Positions 17,320 to 25,650 of a stretch of DNA of 58,510 bases are shown in pieces; within the stretch, counting starts at the first letter, position 1, and each line of letters begins with the position of its first letter. Position numbers and translations under genes: made by a program. The notes beneath the pieces were generated by a model. The model was not told the DNA's origin. It searched no databases and worked only from the letters and a program-made list of their open reading frames with translations. Source of the stretch: Pseudomonas monteilii NBRC 103158 = DSM 14164 (GTDB taxonomy: Bacteria; Pseudomonadota; Gammaproteobacteria; Pseudomonadales; Pseudomonadaceae); assembly GCF_000730605.1 (NCBI RefSeq), contig NZ_BBIS01000056.1, positions 1 to 58,510 of the forward strand. Direction: 5' to 3'.

Positions 17320-18330
17320 ATGCGCGATAGCGATTCGGTCGCCGTGTACTTTCTCAACGCCATGCTCCATGCCCTGCGCGACAGCCCCGCCGAGCGTGAT
17401 GCACAGCTGCGTGCCGTGGGCATCGACCCTCAGCTGCTGGAGCAGCCCCAGGCACGCGTGCCGGCCAGGGCCTTCGCCCAGCTCTGGCTGGCGATGATTC
17501 AACGGCTGGACGACGAGTTTTTCTGCCTCGACAGCCATGGCATGCCGCTGGGCAGCTTTGCCCTGATCTGCCGGGGCTTGATACTTGAACCGAACTTGGA
17601 AAAGGCCTTGCGCCAATGCATGGGCGGCTTCGGCCTGTTCCTGCGCGACCTGCGTGGCAGCCTGACGGTACGTGGTGGCCGGGCGCAGATCAGTGTGCAG
17701 TCGAACATTGCCGACCCGCTGACCCGGGTGTATGCCGAGGAAACGTATTTGGTGCTGATGATTGGCATGCTGTGCTGGCTGGCCGGGCGGCGCATTGCCA
17801 TCGACCGTACCGAGCTGGCGGTGTCGCGCCCGGCCCAGGAGGACGACCTGCTGCTGTGGGGGCCAGACCTGCGCCTGGGCAGCGGCCGTACCGAGGTGGA
17901 ATTCGACAGTGCCTACCTGCGGTTGCCGGTGGTACAGGACCTGCCAGCCTTGAAAACCTTCCTGCGCACTGCGCCACAGGGGCTGGTGATTCGCTTTCGG
18001 AACCAGAACGGGCTGGTGGCCGAGGTGTACCGGCGCTTGCGCGCACTGCGTTACGGCCAGTGGCCGACATTGGCGGCGCTGGCGCAGCAGCAGGGGGTTA
18101 GCGCCAGTACCTTTCGCAGGCAGTTGGACCGGGAGGGGCGGTCATACCAGCAGATCAAGGATGAGGTGCGCCGGGCGATGGCCTTCGAGCGCTTGCGTGA
18201 AGGGGTGTTGAGCATCGCCGAAATCGCCGAGCAGGCCGGGTTCCAGGAGCCCAGTGCGTTTCACCGGGCGTTCAAGAAGTGGACCGGGCAGAGCCCAGGG
18301 AGCTATCGGGCGCGGTTGGCTGGGCGTTGA
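17320..18330 (+). CDS. AraC-family transcriptional regulator
   Basis: Activator of 336 aa, divergent from bktB. The N-terminal two thirds match the OruR/ArgR-like substrate-binding region (LRDSPAERDAQLRAVGIDPQLLEQPQARVPARAFAQLW). The C-terminal 100 residues hold two HTH units: ALAQQQGVSASTFRRQLDREGRSYQQIKDEVRR, then IAEIAEQAGFQEPSAFHRAFKKWTGQSPGSYR. The 168-bp shared intergenic region suggests it activates the bktB operon, together with the TetR protein at the far end. Confidence 0.92.
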   Translation: MRDSDSVAVYFLNAMLHALRDSPAERDAQLRAVGIDPQLLEQPQARVPARAFAQLWLAMIQRLDDEFFCLDSHGMPLGSFALICRGLILEPNLEKALRQCMGGFGLFLRDLRGSLTVRGGRAQISVQSNIADPLTRVYAEETYLVLMIGMLCWLAGRRIAIDRTELAVSRPAQEDDLLLWGPDLRLGSGRTEVEFDSAYLRLPVVQDLPALKTFLRTAPQGLVIRFRNQNGLVAEVYRRLRALRYGQWPTLAALAQQQGVSASTFRRQLDREGRSYQQIKDEVRRAMAFERLREGVLSIAEIAEQAGFQEPSAFHRAFKKWTGQSPGSYRARLAGR

Positions 18331-18544
18331 TGTATCACCTGCGGCGCCCTACGCTCAGGTAAGCGGGTCAGGCTCTCGACCCAGGCCAGTGCCCTTTGGC
18401 CACCCCGATAGCCAATCCTGCGCATAGGCAGGAGGCCAATCGACCATTCAGGTGGCCACTGACAGGCATCCAATCTCTTCATTTCTGCCAGGCTGACCGA
18501 GCCGGGATAATGGCCGGGTCTTGCTACAAGAGAACCGATTCACA

Positions 18545-19741
18545 ATGAGAGCTGCGTTGAACCTGTTGCTGGTGATTCTGCTGGCGCTGAACTTGCGGCC
18601 GATCCTGACCAGTATCGGCCCGTTACTCGAACCTATGCGTGCCAGCACTGGCCTAGGCTACCAGCAGGCCGCCTTGCTGACGGCGTTGCCGGTGCTGTGC
18701 ATGGGGCTGGTACCGTTGCAGCAACCCTGGCTGCGGCGCTGGATCAGCGAGCATGGCGGCATGCTCGGTGGCCTGGCTGCGATTGCCCTGGGCTGCCTGT
18801 GGCGGCTGCAACTGGACAGCGCGTGGGCGTTGATTGCCAGTGCAGTGGTCGCTGGCCTGGGCGTGGCGGTGGTGCAAGGTATGATGCCAGGGTTGGTCAA
18901 TCGATGGTTCCCCGGGCGGCTGGCCGGGGCGATGGGCCTGTATTCGGCGGCACTGATGACGGGCGGTGGCCTGGCGGCCGTGCTTGGGCCACATGTCAGC
19001 GGCCACTTCGGCCACTGGCAGGCCGGCCTGGGCCTTTGGGCAGCCCCGGCCGTGCTGGCGGTGCTGGCCTGGGCCGTGCTGCGGCCACGTCAGGAAGTAC
19101 CGAGGCTGACGGGTGCTGCGGGTGGACACTGGTTTGGCACTCGCCGGGCGTGGTTGCTGGCCTTGTACTTCGGCCTGATCAATGGCGGCTACACCAGCAT
19201 GGTGGCCTGGTTGCCGGCCTACCATATCGAGCACGGAGGCAGTGCCCAGGGCGGCGCCGACCTGGTCGGCCTGATGACCATTTTCCAGGTGGCCGGTGCG
19301 CTCGGCCTGCCACTGCTGCTGCGGCGCTGGGCAGACCGACGCCCAGGCCTTTGGCTGGCACTGGCGATTCAGCTGGCGGGCTTCCTCGGCCTGCTGCTGG
19401 CACCCACGGTGGCTGCAGGACTGTGGGTCGCCATGATCGGCTTTGGCTTGGGTGCCTGCTTCAGCCAGAGCCTGACGCTGACCCTGGAGCACCTCAAGAC
19501 GCCTGCCGAGGCCGGCAGCCTGGCGGCATTCGTACAGGGGATCGGCTTTATCATCACCGGTATCGTGCCGTACATCACCGGCTGGTTGCGTGACGTGAGT
19601 GGCGACTTCCAAGCATCGTGGACGCTGCTGACCGTGACCGTGATGGCGATGTTGCTGGTAACCGCCTGTTTCAACCCGCGTGGCTATGCTGCGGCCATCG
19701 CGCGCCCTCCCGCGACGGGCAGGGCCGCGCCGGTCAGCTGA
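18545..19741 (+). CDS. CynX/NimT-family MFS transporter
   Basis: Inner-membrane permease of 398 aa with 12 predicted membrane helices. The start LLLVILLALNLRPILTSIGPLLEPMRASTGLG is characteristic of the CynX/NimT branch of MFS carriers, some of which handle cyanate, others nitroimidazole or unknown organic solutes. The ATG at 18545 is preferred over a TTG at 18521; the ribosome-binding site is weak. It ends 8 bp inside the convergent remnant of a MocR regulator, which may once have controlled it. Substrate unknown. Confidence 0.88.
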   Translation: MRAALNLLLVILLALNLRPILTSIGPLLEPMRASTGLGYQQAALLTALPVLCMGLVPLQQPWLRRWISEHGGMLGGLAAIALGCLWRLQLDSAWALIASAVVAGLGVAVVQGMMPGLVNRWFPGRLAGAMGLYSAALMTGGGLAAVLGPHVSGHFGHWQAGLGLWAAPAVLAVLAWAVLRPRQEVPRLTGAAGGHWFGTRRAWLLALYFGLINGGYTSMVAWLPAYHIEHGGSAQGGADLVGLMTIFQVAGALGLPLLLRRWADRRPGLWLALAIQLAGFLGLLLAPTVAAGLWVAMIGFGLGACFSQSLTLTLEHLKTPAEAGSLAAFVQGIGFIITGIVPYITGWLRDVSGDFQASWTLLTVTVMAMLLVTACFNPRGYAAAIARPPATGRAAPVS

Positions 19742-20075
19742 GGCGTTTAAGGGTATCGCGCACCCGGTCCAGTGCCGGGTCGATGTCCAGCAGCTCGATA
19801 GCGCCAAAGCCCAGCAACAGCCCCGGGCGTACCGGGGCTTTGCTGAACAACGGTGCCAGCGAATACAGGCCCACCTCCACCTTGCTGAACCACAGTGACG
19901 GGTCGCCGCCCAGGCGCGCCAGGATACGTTCGCGGCAGGCGCTGTAAACCTCGTGGCAGCGGCGGATGTGCTTGTTCAGGTGGCCTTCGCCCAAAAAGCC
20001 CGCCAGCGCCCACTGCAGCAGGTAGAGCTGGTCGGCCAGGCCTTTGCGGCCTTCCAGGCGAATGTGCAGTTCCAT
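19734..20075 (-). pseudogene. Internally deleted MocR/PdxR-family regulator
   Basis: The frame encodes 113 aa. The first 17 residues (MELHIRLEGRKGLADQL) match the start of MocR-type GntR regulators. The next segment (WALAGFLGEGHLNKHIRRCHEVY) matches the C-terminal end of their aminotransferase-like domain. Full members are about 450-500 aa, so some 350-390 codons are missing, including nearly all of the winged helix and the PLP-binding lysine. The junction lies near residues 18-22 and keeps the reading frame. The product cannot bind DNA in the normal way. It is convergent with, and overlaps by 8 bp, the CynX-like gene. Confidence 0.75.
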
Positions 20076-20157
20076 GGGGCGGTCCGGAGCGGGGGAGTGC
20101 TCAGGATAGCGGATTGGCCAGACAGGGGCATGGAGCCGCAAAGCGGCCCCCATAATC

Positions 20158-20496
20158 TCAGAGCCGGGCCGTACTCACCGTGATATAGCCCTTGTCGGCG
20201 ACTGCGATGCGTATCACCGTTTCATCCGCTGGCGCCTTGCGGTTGCGCTTGATGCGCACGCCGTCGACTGCGGCCGCTTTCAGGTGTTCCGCGATGGCCC
20301 GCCCGTTCTGGTCGAAGAACACCTCGCTGGCCAGCAACTCGATTCGCTCGACCAGTTGCCGGGAGTGTTCGTCGGTGGCGCAGAAGAACATCACCCCCGA
20401 CAGGTGCGGATCCTCTTCGGGGTTGCAGATGTCATGGGCCAGCATTTCGCACAAGCTCCTGCGCAGTTCGGCAATGGAGCGGGCGTAATGGTGCAT
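20158..20496 (-). CDS. Conserved hypothetical protein (112 aa)
   Basis: Not a family I recognise. A strong AGGAGG 5 nt before the ATG at 20496 supports the start; the upstream extension is noise. The protein is soluble and mixed alpha/beta. An N-terminal helix (YARSIAELRRSLCEMLAHDIC) leads into PEEDPHLSGVMFFCATDEHSRQLVERIELLASEVFFDQ and a basic C-terminal half ending in two short beta strands (ETVIRIAVADKGYITVSTARL). It follows glcB on the same strand after a 203-bp gap with a stable hairpin, so it is probably separate. Confidence 0.65.
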   Translation of the reverse strand: MHHYARSIAELRRSLCEMLAHDICNPEEDPHLSGVMFFCATDEHSRQLVERIELLASEVFFDQNGRAIAEHLKAAAVDGVRIKRNRKAPADETVIRIAVADKGYITVSTARL

Positions 20497-20649
20497 ACGG
20501 AGCCTCCTCTGGATCGCGACCTTGCGGTTTCCAGTGCCGATCTTGTTTTTTGCGTGCAGAGGCAGCAAGCAGGATGCTTCCGAAAACGTTGTGGGAAATT
20601 TCTGAGGGCGCCGGAATACCACCCCTGACGGGCCGGCGGCAGATGTTTG

Positions 20650-20680
20650 CTGCCGGCGCGACACAAGCCCGCGCCGGCAG
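20650..20680 (-). terminator. GC-rich hairpin downstream of glcB
   Basis: CTGCCGGCGCG (20650-20660) pairs perfectly with CGCGCCGGCAG (20670-20680) around a 9-nt loop, 20 nt after the glcB stop. There is no U-run, so it may act as a Rho-assisted terminator or 3' stabiliser for the glc operon. The remainder of the 203-bp gap shows only the ribosome-binding site of the next gene. Confidence 0.5.
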
Positions 20681-20699
20681 CACCACCGCGCAGCTTGGG

Positions 20700-22871
20700 C
20701 TAGCGTTGAACCTGCTGCTTGAACCGCAACCGCCAGCCATGCAGCAACGGCTCGGTATAGCCACTTGGCTGTTCGCGCCCTTTGAACACCAGCTCTCGGG
20801 CGGCGCGAAACGCATGCGATGCCTCGAAGTTGGCCGCCATTGGCCGGTACGCCGGGTCTCCGACATTCTGTTGGTCTACCACCTTGGCCATGCGTTGCAG
20901 AGTCGCCTCGACCTGCTCGGCACCCACCACGCCATGGTGCAGCCAGTTGGCGATGTGCTGCGCTGAAATGCGCAGGGTGGCGCGGTCCTCCATCAGGCCC
21001 ACATCGTGGATATCCGGTACCTTGGAGCAGCCGACACCTTGTTCGACCCAGCGCACCACGTAACCGAGGATGCCTTGGCAGTTGTTGTCCAGTTCAGCCT
21101 GGATATCGTCGGCACTCCAGGGCCGCTCTGGGCTGACCGGTACGCTGAGCAGGTCGTTCAGCAATGCGTGGCGCTGGGCGTTCAGATCGACTGCTTCCAG
21201 CGCCTGCTGCACCGCTGCCACGTCTACCTCATGGTAATGCAGCGCATGCAGCGTTGCGGCCGTCGGCGAGGGCACCCAAGCGGTGTTGGCCCCGGCCTTG
21301 GGCTGGGCAATTTTCTGTTCGAGCATGGCCGCCATCAGGTCGGGCATGGCCCACATGCCCTTACCGATCTGCGCCTTGCCGCGTAATCCGCAGGCCAGCC
21401 CCACCAGCACGTTGCTGCGTTCGTAGGCCTGGATCCAGGCACTGCCTTTCATGTCGCCCTTGCGCAGCATGGCACCGGCTTCCATGGCGCTGTGCATCTC
21501 GTCCCCGGTGCGGTCGAGGAAACCGGTGTTGATGAACACCACCCGTGATGCAGCACTGGCGATGCAGGCTTTGAGGTTGACGCTGGTGCGCCGCTCTTCG
21601 TCCATGATGCCCATCTTCAGGGTATGCGCGGGTAAGCCCAACAGGGCCTCGACGCGGCCGAACAGCTGGTCGGCAAAGGCCACTTCGGCCGGCCCGTGCA
21701 TTTTCGGCTTGACGATGTACAGGCTGCCTTCGCGCGAGTTGCCTCGGCGCTTGAGGTCGTGCAGGCCGATCAGGCTGGTGACCACGGCATCGAGGATGCC
21801 TTCCGGGATTTCCCGGCCATCGCGGTCGTGGATCGCCGGGTTGGTCATCAGGTGGCCAACGGTGCGAATGAACAGCAGCGAACGGCCTGGCAAGGTCAGT
21901 GGCTGGCCGTTTGCACCGTGATACTGGCGGTCGGCGGCCAAGGTGCGGCTGAAGGTTTTGCCGCCCTTGCTGACCTGTTCGCTGAGGTCGCCTTTCATCA
22001 GTCCCAGCCAGTTGCGATAGACATTGACCTTGTCGTCGGCATCGACGGCCGCCACTGAGTCTTCGCAGTCGATGATGGTGGTCAGTGCGGCTTCCAGCAG
22101 GATGTCCTTGACCCCGGCCAGGTCCTGCTGGCCGATGATGTTGGCCGGGTCGATCCGGATTTCGAAATGCAGTTGGTGGTGCTGCAGCAGGATCGCAGTT
22201 GGCGTGTTTGGCTCGCCTTGGTAGCCACGCATTTGCGCGGGGTTTTGCAAGCCAACCTGGCGGCCATCGGCCAGGGTGACCAGCAGTGCGCCCTGGTTGA
22301 TCGCGTAGGCCTTGGCGTCGCTGTGTGAGGCGCCGGCAAGCGGGGCTGAGGTATCGAGGAATTGCCGGCCATAGGCAATCACCTTGGCGCCGCGCACCGG
22401 ATTGTAGCCTTGGCCGCGCTCGGCACCCGCGGTTTCGGCGATGGCATCGGTGCCGTAGAGGGCATCGTACAGTGAACCCCAGCGGGCGTTGGCGGCGTTG
22501 AGGGCGTAGCGGGCATTACTCAGCGGCACGACCAGTTGCGGGCCGGCTTGTACGGCGATCTCGCCGTCGACGTTGTGGGTGCTGATTTGCACGTCTTCGG
22601 GTGCATCCACGAGGTAGCCGATGCCTTGCAGGAAGTGCTGGTAGGCGGCCATGTCGCGGATCGGGCCGGGGTGCTGGCGGTGCCAGTTGTCCAGTTCGGC
22701 CTGCAGACGCTCGCGTTCGGCGAGCAGGGCACGGTTTTGCGGGGCGAGGTCGTGGACCAGGGTGCTGAAGCCTTGCCAGAAGGGGGCGGCTTCGATGCCG
22801 GTGCCGGGGAGCACTTCGTCTTCGATGAAGCGCTGGAGGATGGGGGCTATCTGGAGTTGATGGTTTGGCAT
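20700..22871 (-). CDS. glcB: Malate synthase G
   Basis: Condenses glyoxylate with acetyl-CoA to malate, feeding glyoxylate made by glycolate oxidase into the TCA cycle. At 723 aa it has the full length of the monomeric G isoform. Recognisable blocks are the N-terminal helical clasp, TTIIDCEDSVAAVDADDKV in the TIM barrel (the Mg/glyoxylate site region), SLLFIRTVGHLM, GIMDEERRTSVNLKACI and FINTGFLDRTGDEMHSAMEAG, and the C-terminal plug with NCQGILGYVVRWVEQGVGCSKVPD. It is the last glc gene, 90 bp after glcG, with a REP hairpin in between that should lower its expression relative to glcDEFG. Confidence 0.97.
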   Translation of the reverse strand: MPNHQLQIAPILQRFIEDEVLPGTGIEAAPFWQGFSTLVHDLAPQNRALLAERERLQAELDNWHRQHPGPIRDMAAYQHFLQGIGYLVDAPEDVQISTHNVDGEIAVQAGPQLVVPLSNARYALNAANARWGSLYDALYGTDAIAETAGAERGQGYNPVRGAKVIAYGRQFLDTSAPLAGASHSDAKAYAINQGALLVTLADGRQVGLQNPAQMRGYQGEPNTPTAILLQHHQLHFEIRIDPANIIGQQDLAGVKDILLEAALTTIIDCEDSVAAVDADDKVNVYRNWLGLMKGDLSEQVSKGGKTFSRTLAADRQYHGANGQPLTLPGRSLLFIRTVGHLMTNPAIHDRDGREIPEGILDAVVTSLIGLHDLKRRGNSREGSLYIVKPKMHGPAEVAFADQLFGRVEALLGLPAHTLKMGIMDEERRTSVNLKACIASAASRVVFINTGFLDRTGDEMHSAMEAGAMLRKGDMKGSAWIQAYERSNVLVGLACGLRGKAQIGKGMWAMPDLMAAMLEQKIAQPKAGANTAWVPSPTAATLHALHYHEVDVAAVQQALEAVDLNAQRHALLNDLLSVPVSPERPWSADDIQAELDNNCQGILGYVVRWVEQGVGCSKVPDIHDVGLMEDRATLRISAQHIANWLHHGVVGAEQVEATLQRMAKVVDQQNVGDPAYRPMAANFEASHAFRAARELVFKGREQPSGYTEPLLHGWRLRFKQQVQR

Positions 22872-22911
22872 TGTCTGTCCGCTCGATGTTCAGTCTTCAG
22901 GAAATGGGGTG

Positions 22912-22959
22912 CCTGTGCTGGCCTCTTCGCGGGTGAGCCCGCGAAGAGGCCAGCACAGG
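22912..22959. repeat. REP hairpin within the glc operon
   Basis: Perfect 22-bp arms (22912-22933 and 22938-22959, CCTGTGCTGG..TTCGCGGG) around TGAG. It sits between glcG and glcB, 3' of the glcG stop, so it can stabilise the upstream mRNA or reduce read-through into glcB. Confidence 0.9.
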
Positions 22960-22961
22960 AT

Positions 22962-23360
22962 TTACAGAACAGCTGCCCCGACCTTGGCCACCTGGGCGTC
23001 TTGCTCGGACTTGACCCCGGACACACCGATGGCACCCACCACCTGGCCGTCCACCCGCAACGGCACGCCACCTTCCAGGCTGGTCAGCAGCGGTGCAGTG
23101 ACAAATGCAGTACGGCCACCATTGACCATCTCTTCGTAATCCCGTGTTTCCTTGCGCCCCAGCGCAGAGGTCCGAGCCTTTTCCACGGCAATGTAGGCAC
23201 TGGCTGGCGCACAGCCGTCCATGCGCTCCAGGGCTAGCGGGTGACCTCCGTCGTCAACCACGGCGATGGTGACGTTCCAGTGTTGGGCCAGGGCTTCCTG
23301 GCGGGCGGCGGCCAATACGCGGGCGACTTCGGCCTGGCCGATCACGAACTTGCTATGCAT
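22962..23360 (-). CDS. glcG: GlcG/HbpS-family protein
   Basis: Small (132 aa) protein of the GlcG/HbpS fold, found in glycolate operons. Its role is not settled; related proteins bind heme or cobalamin. The family signature is visible: HWNVTIAVVDDGGHPLALERMDG, then SAYIAVEKARTSALGRKETRDYEEMV, then the GGVPLRVDGQVVGAIGVSG block near the C-terminus. It overlaps the end of glcF by 8 bp, which indicates translational coupling. Confidence 0.93.
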   Translation of the reverse strand: MHSKFVIGQAEVARVLAAARQEALAQHWNVTIAVVDDGGHPLALERMDGCAPASAYIAVEKARTSALGRKETRDYEEMVNGGRTAFVTAPLLTSLEGGVPLRVDGQVVGAIGVSGVKSEQDAQVAKVGAAVL

Positions 23361-24588
23361 GGGGGGGCTCCGGGTTCAAGGCTGCTTCGACAATTTCTAT
23401 CCAGTGCCGTACCGGCGTACGCCCGGCCCCGTCGAGGTGGGCCTGACAGCCGATGTTGGCGGTGGCGATGACGTGCGGTTTGCCGCTTTCCAGTGCGTTG
23501 AGGCGGTTGTCACGCAGTTGCAGTGACAATTCGGGCTGGGTCAGCGAATAGGTGCCCGCCGAGCCGCAGCACAGATGGCCGTCCGGCACAGCGGTGAGGG
23601 TAAAGCCCAGGCGCGTCAGCAGCGCTTCCACCGCGCCGCCCAGCTTCAGGGCATGCTGCAGGGTACAAGGGCAATGGAAGGCCAGGCGCTGTTCGGCGCA
23701 CAGGCCTAGTTGCTCGATCGGCTCATCGCGCAGCACTTCTACCAGATCGCGGGACAGGGCGCTGACCCGCGCGGCTTTGGCGGCGTAATGGGGGTCTTTT
23801 TCCAGCAGGTGGCCGTAATCACGCACGAACGCGCCGCAGCCGCTGGCGGTTTGCACAATGGCCTCGGCCCCCGCTTCGATGGCAGGCCACCACGCGTCGA
23901 TATTGCGCCGTGCACGATGCAGGCCTTGCTCTTGGGCATTGAGGTGGTAGTCCACCGCGCCACAGCAGCCGGCCTGGTGGATCGGCTGCACGCTGATGCC
24001 CAGGCGGTCCAGCAGGCGCGCGGCGGCGGCGTTGGTGTTGGGCGACAAGGCCGGCTGCACGCAGCCTTCCAGCATCAACACCCGGCGTGCATGGCGCGGT
24101 GCCGGGCGCTGGCCAGGGGCGACCACCCGTGCCGGCAGTTTGCGCTTGAGTGCGGCCGGCAGCAGCGGGCGCAAGGCCTGGCCGCCACGGGTCAGGGCCT
24201 TGAACAGCGCCGGACGTGGCACCACGGCTCGCAGGCCCTGGCGCAGCAGGCGCTGACCGAGCGGGCGCGGCACCTGTTGTTCGACAACGGCGCGGCCGAT
24301 GTCCAGCAGGTCGTGGTACTTCACCCCTGAGGGGCAAGTGGTTTCGCAGTTGCGGCAGGACAGGCAACGGTCCAGGTGCAGTTGCGTGCTGGCCGTGATC
24401 GGCTCGCCTTCGAGCAGTTGCTTGATCAGGTAGATGCGCCCGCGCGGGCCGTCCAGCTCATCGCCCAGCAACTGGTAGGTGGGGCAGGTGGCGGTGCAGA
24501 AACCGCAGTGCACGCAGGAGCGCAGGATGCTTTGCGCCTCGTCGGCGCGGGCCAGGCGTCGGGAGGCTTCACTCAGGTTGGTTTGCAT
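23353..24588 (-). CDS. glcF: Glycolate oxidase iron-sulfur subunit
   Basis: Electron-transfer subunit of membrane-associated glycolate dehydrogenase (GlcDEF), passing electrons from the flavin subunits to the quinone pool. It has 411 aa. Two ferredoxin-type clusters are evident, CVHCGFCTATCP (about residues 26-37) and CLSCRNCETTCPSG (about 78-91), followed by two CCG modules (QAGCCGAVDYH and HLCCGSAGTYS). The length and motif order match E. coli GlcF. It begins 9 bp after glcE and overlaps glcG. Confidence 0.97.
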   Translation of the reverse strand: MQTNLSEASRRLARADEAQSILRSCVHCGFCTATCPTYQLLGDELDGPRGRIYLIKQLLEGEPITASTQLHLDRCLSCRNCETTCPSGVKYHDLLDIGRAVVEQQVPRPLGQRLLRQGLRAVVPRPALFKALTRGGQALRPLLPAALKRKLPARVVAPGQRPAPRHARRVLMLEGCVQPALSPNTNAAAARLLDRLGISVQPIHQAGCCGAVDYHLNAQEQGLHRARRNIDAWWPAIEAGAEAIVQTASGCGAFVRDYGHLLEKDPHYAAKAARVSALSRDLVEVLRDEPIEQLGLCAEQRLAFHCPCTLQHALKLGGAVEALLTRLGFTLTAVPDGHLCCGSAGTYSLTQPELSLQLRDNRLNALESGKPHVIATANIGCQAHLDGAGRTPVRHWIEIVEAALNPEPPHA

Positions 24589-24597
24589 GGTCTGGCC

Positions 24598-25650
24598 TCA
24601 CAGGTTTGGGTACAGGCGGCCAGGGTTGAACACGCCCTGGGGGTCGAGCTGTTGCTTGAGCGTCTGGTGGTAGCGCATCAGTGCAGCCGGCAGCGGCGGG
24701 CTACTGTCCGCTCCAGCGGTGTAGCAGGTGGCGTGGCCGCCCACGTTGGCGACCAGGTCGCGAATGGCCTGTGCCGGTGCGCTGGACGTGAGCCAGCGTT
24801 GCGCTCCACCCCAGTCGATCAGTTGCTGGCCGGGCAGGTCCAGCTCGCCGATGGCGTTGGGCAGTGACAGGCGCCACAGCGGTGCAGGGCTGTTGAAGAA
24901 TGCCAGGCGCTGCTCGCGCAGGTCGCTCCAGAACCCGCTGTCGAGGGTTGCGCCGCCCAGTCGCTGACGTGCCGACTGAACCGAACCTTCGCCGCCTTCC
25001 AGGCGCAGGTACAGCGCTTCGCCGTCATGGCAAGCCGCGCTGATCGGCAGAGGCTGCTGGCCCCATTCGGCCAACTCGGCCAGCGCCTCATGCCGGCCCA
25101 TTGGCAGGCGCAGGCTCAGGCACTGGCGCGGCCGGGGCAGTACTTTCAACGAAACCTCGGTCAGCAGTCCCAGGCAACCGAAGCTGCCCGCCATCAGCCG
25201 TGATACATCGTAACCGGCCACGTTCTTCATCACTTCGCCACCAAAGCGCAGCAACTTGCCGTGGCCGGTGATCACCCGCGTGCCAAGTACATAATCACGT
25301 ACCGACCCGGCCCATGGCCGCCGGGGGCCAGACAAGCCGGCGGCGACCATGCCGCCCAAGGTGGCGTCCGGGCCCAGGTGTGGCGGTTCACAGGGAAGCA
25401 TCTGGCCGGCTTCGTGCAGCGCCGCTTCGATCTCGCGCAGCGGTGTGCCGGCGCGGGCGGTGAGCACCAGTTCGGTCGGGTCGTAGCTGACGATGCCACG
25501 GTGGCTGCGGGTGTCGAGTACTTCGCCAGCTACAAGGTTGCCCAGCCTGGCTTTGCTGTTACTGCCCTGGATACGCAGCGGTGTGCCTTGGTTCAGCGCC
25601 TGGCCGACCTGCTCCAGCAGGGCCTGGCTGTTGTCGCGGTCCATGCTCAT
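24598..25650 (-). CDS. glcE: Glycolate oxidase FAD-binding subunit GlcE
   Basis: Second flavin-binding subunit of glycolate dehydrogenase, 350 aa. It has a VAO-type FAD-binding domain (PLRIQGSNSKARLG, then VLTARAGTPLREIEAALHEAGQMLPCEPPH, then TLGGMVAAGLSGPRRPWAGSVRDYVLG) and the C-terminal GVFNPGRLYP motif. The start overlaps the glcD stop by one base (TGATG), so translation is coupled. A second ATG two codons in is possible. Confidence 0.96.
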   Translation of the reverse strand: MSMDRDNSQALLEQVGQALNQGTPLRIQGSNSKARLGNLVAGEVLDTRSHRGIVSYDPTELVLTARAGTPLREIEAALHEAGQMLPCEPPHLGPDATLGGMVAAGLSGPRRPWAGSVRDYVLGTRVITGHGKLLRFGGEVMKNVAGYDVSRLMAGSFGCLGLLTEVSLKVLPRPRQCLSLRLPMGRHEALAELAEWGQQPLPISAACHDGEALYLRLEGGEGSVQSARQRLGGATLDSGFWSDLREQRLAFFNSPAPLWRLSLPNAIGELDLPGQQLIDWGGAQRWLTSSAPAQAIRDLVANVGGHATCYTAGADSSPPLPAALMRYHQTLKQQLDPQGVFNPGRLYPNL

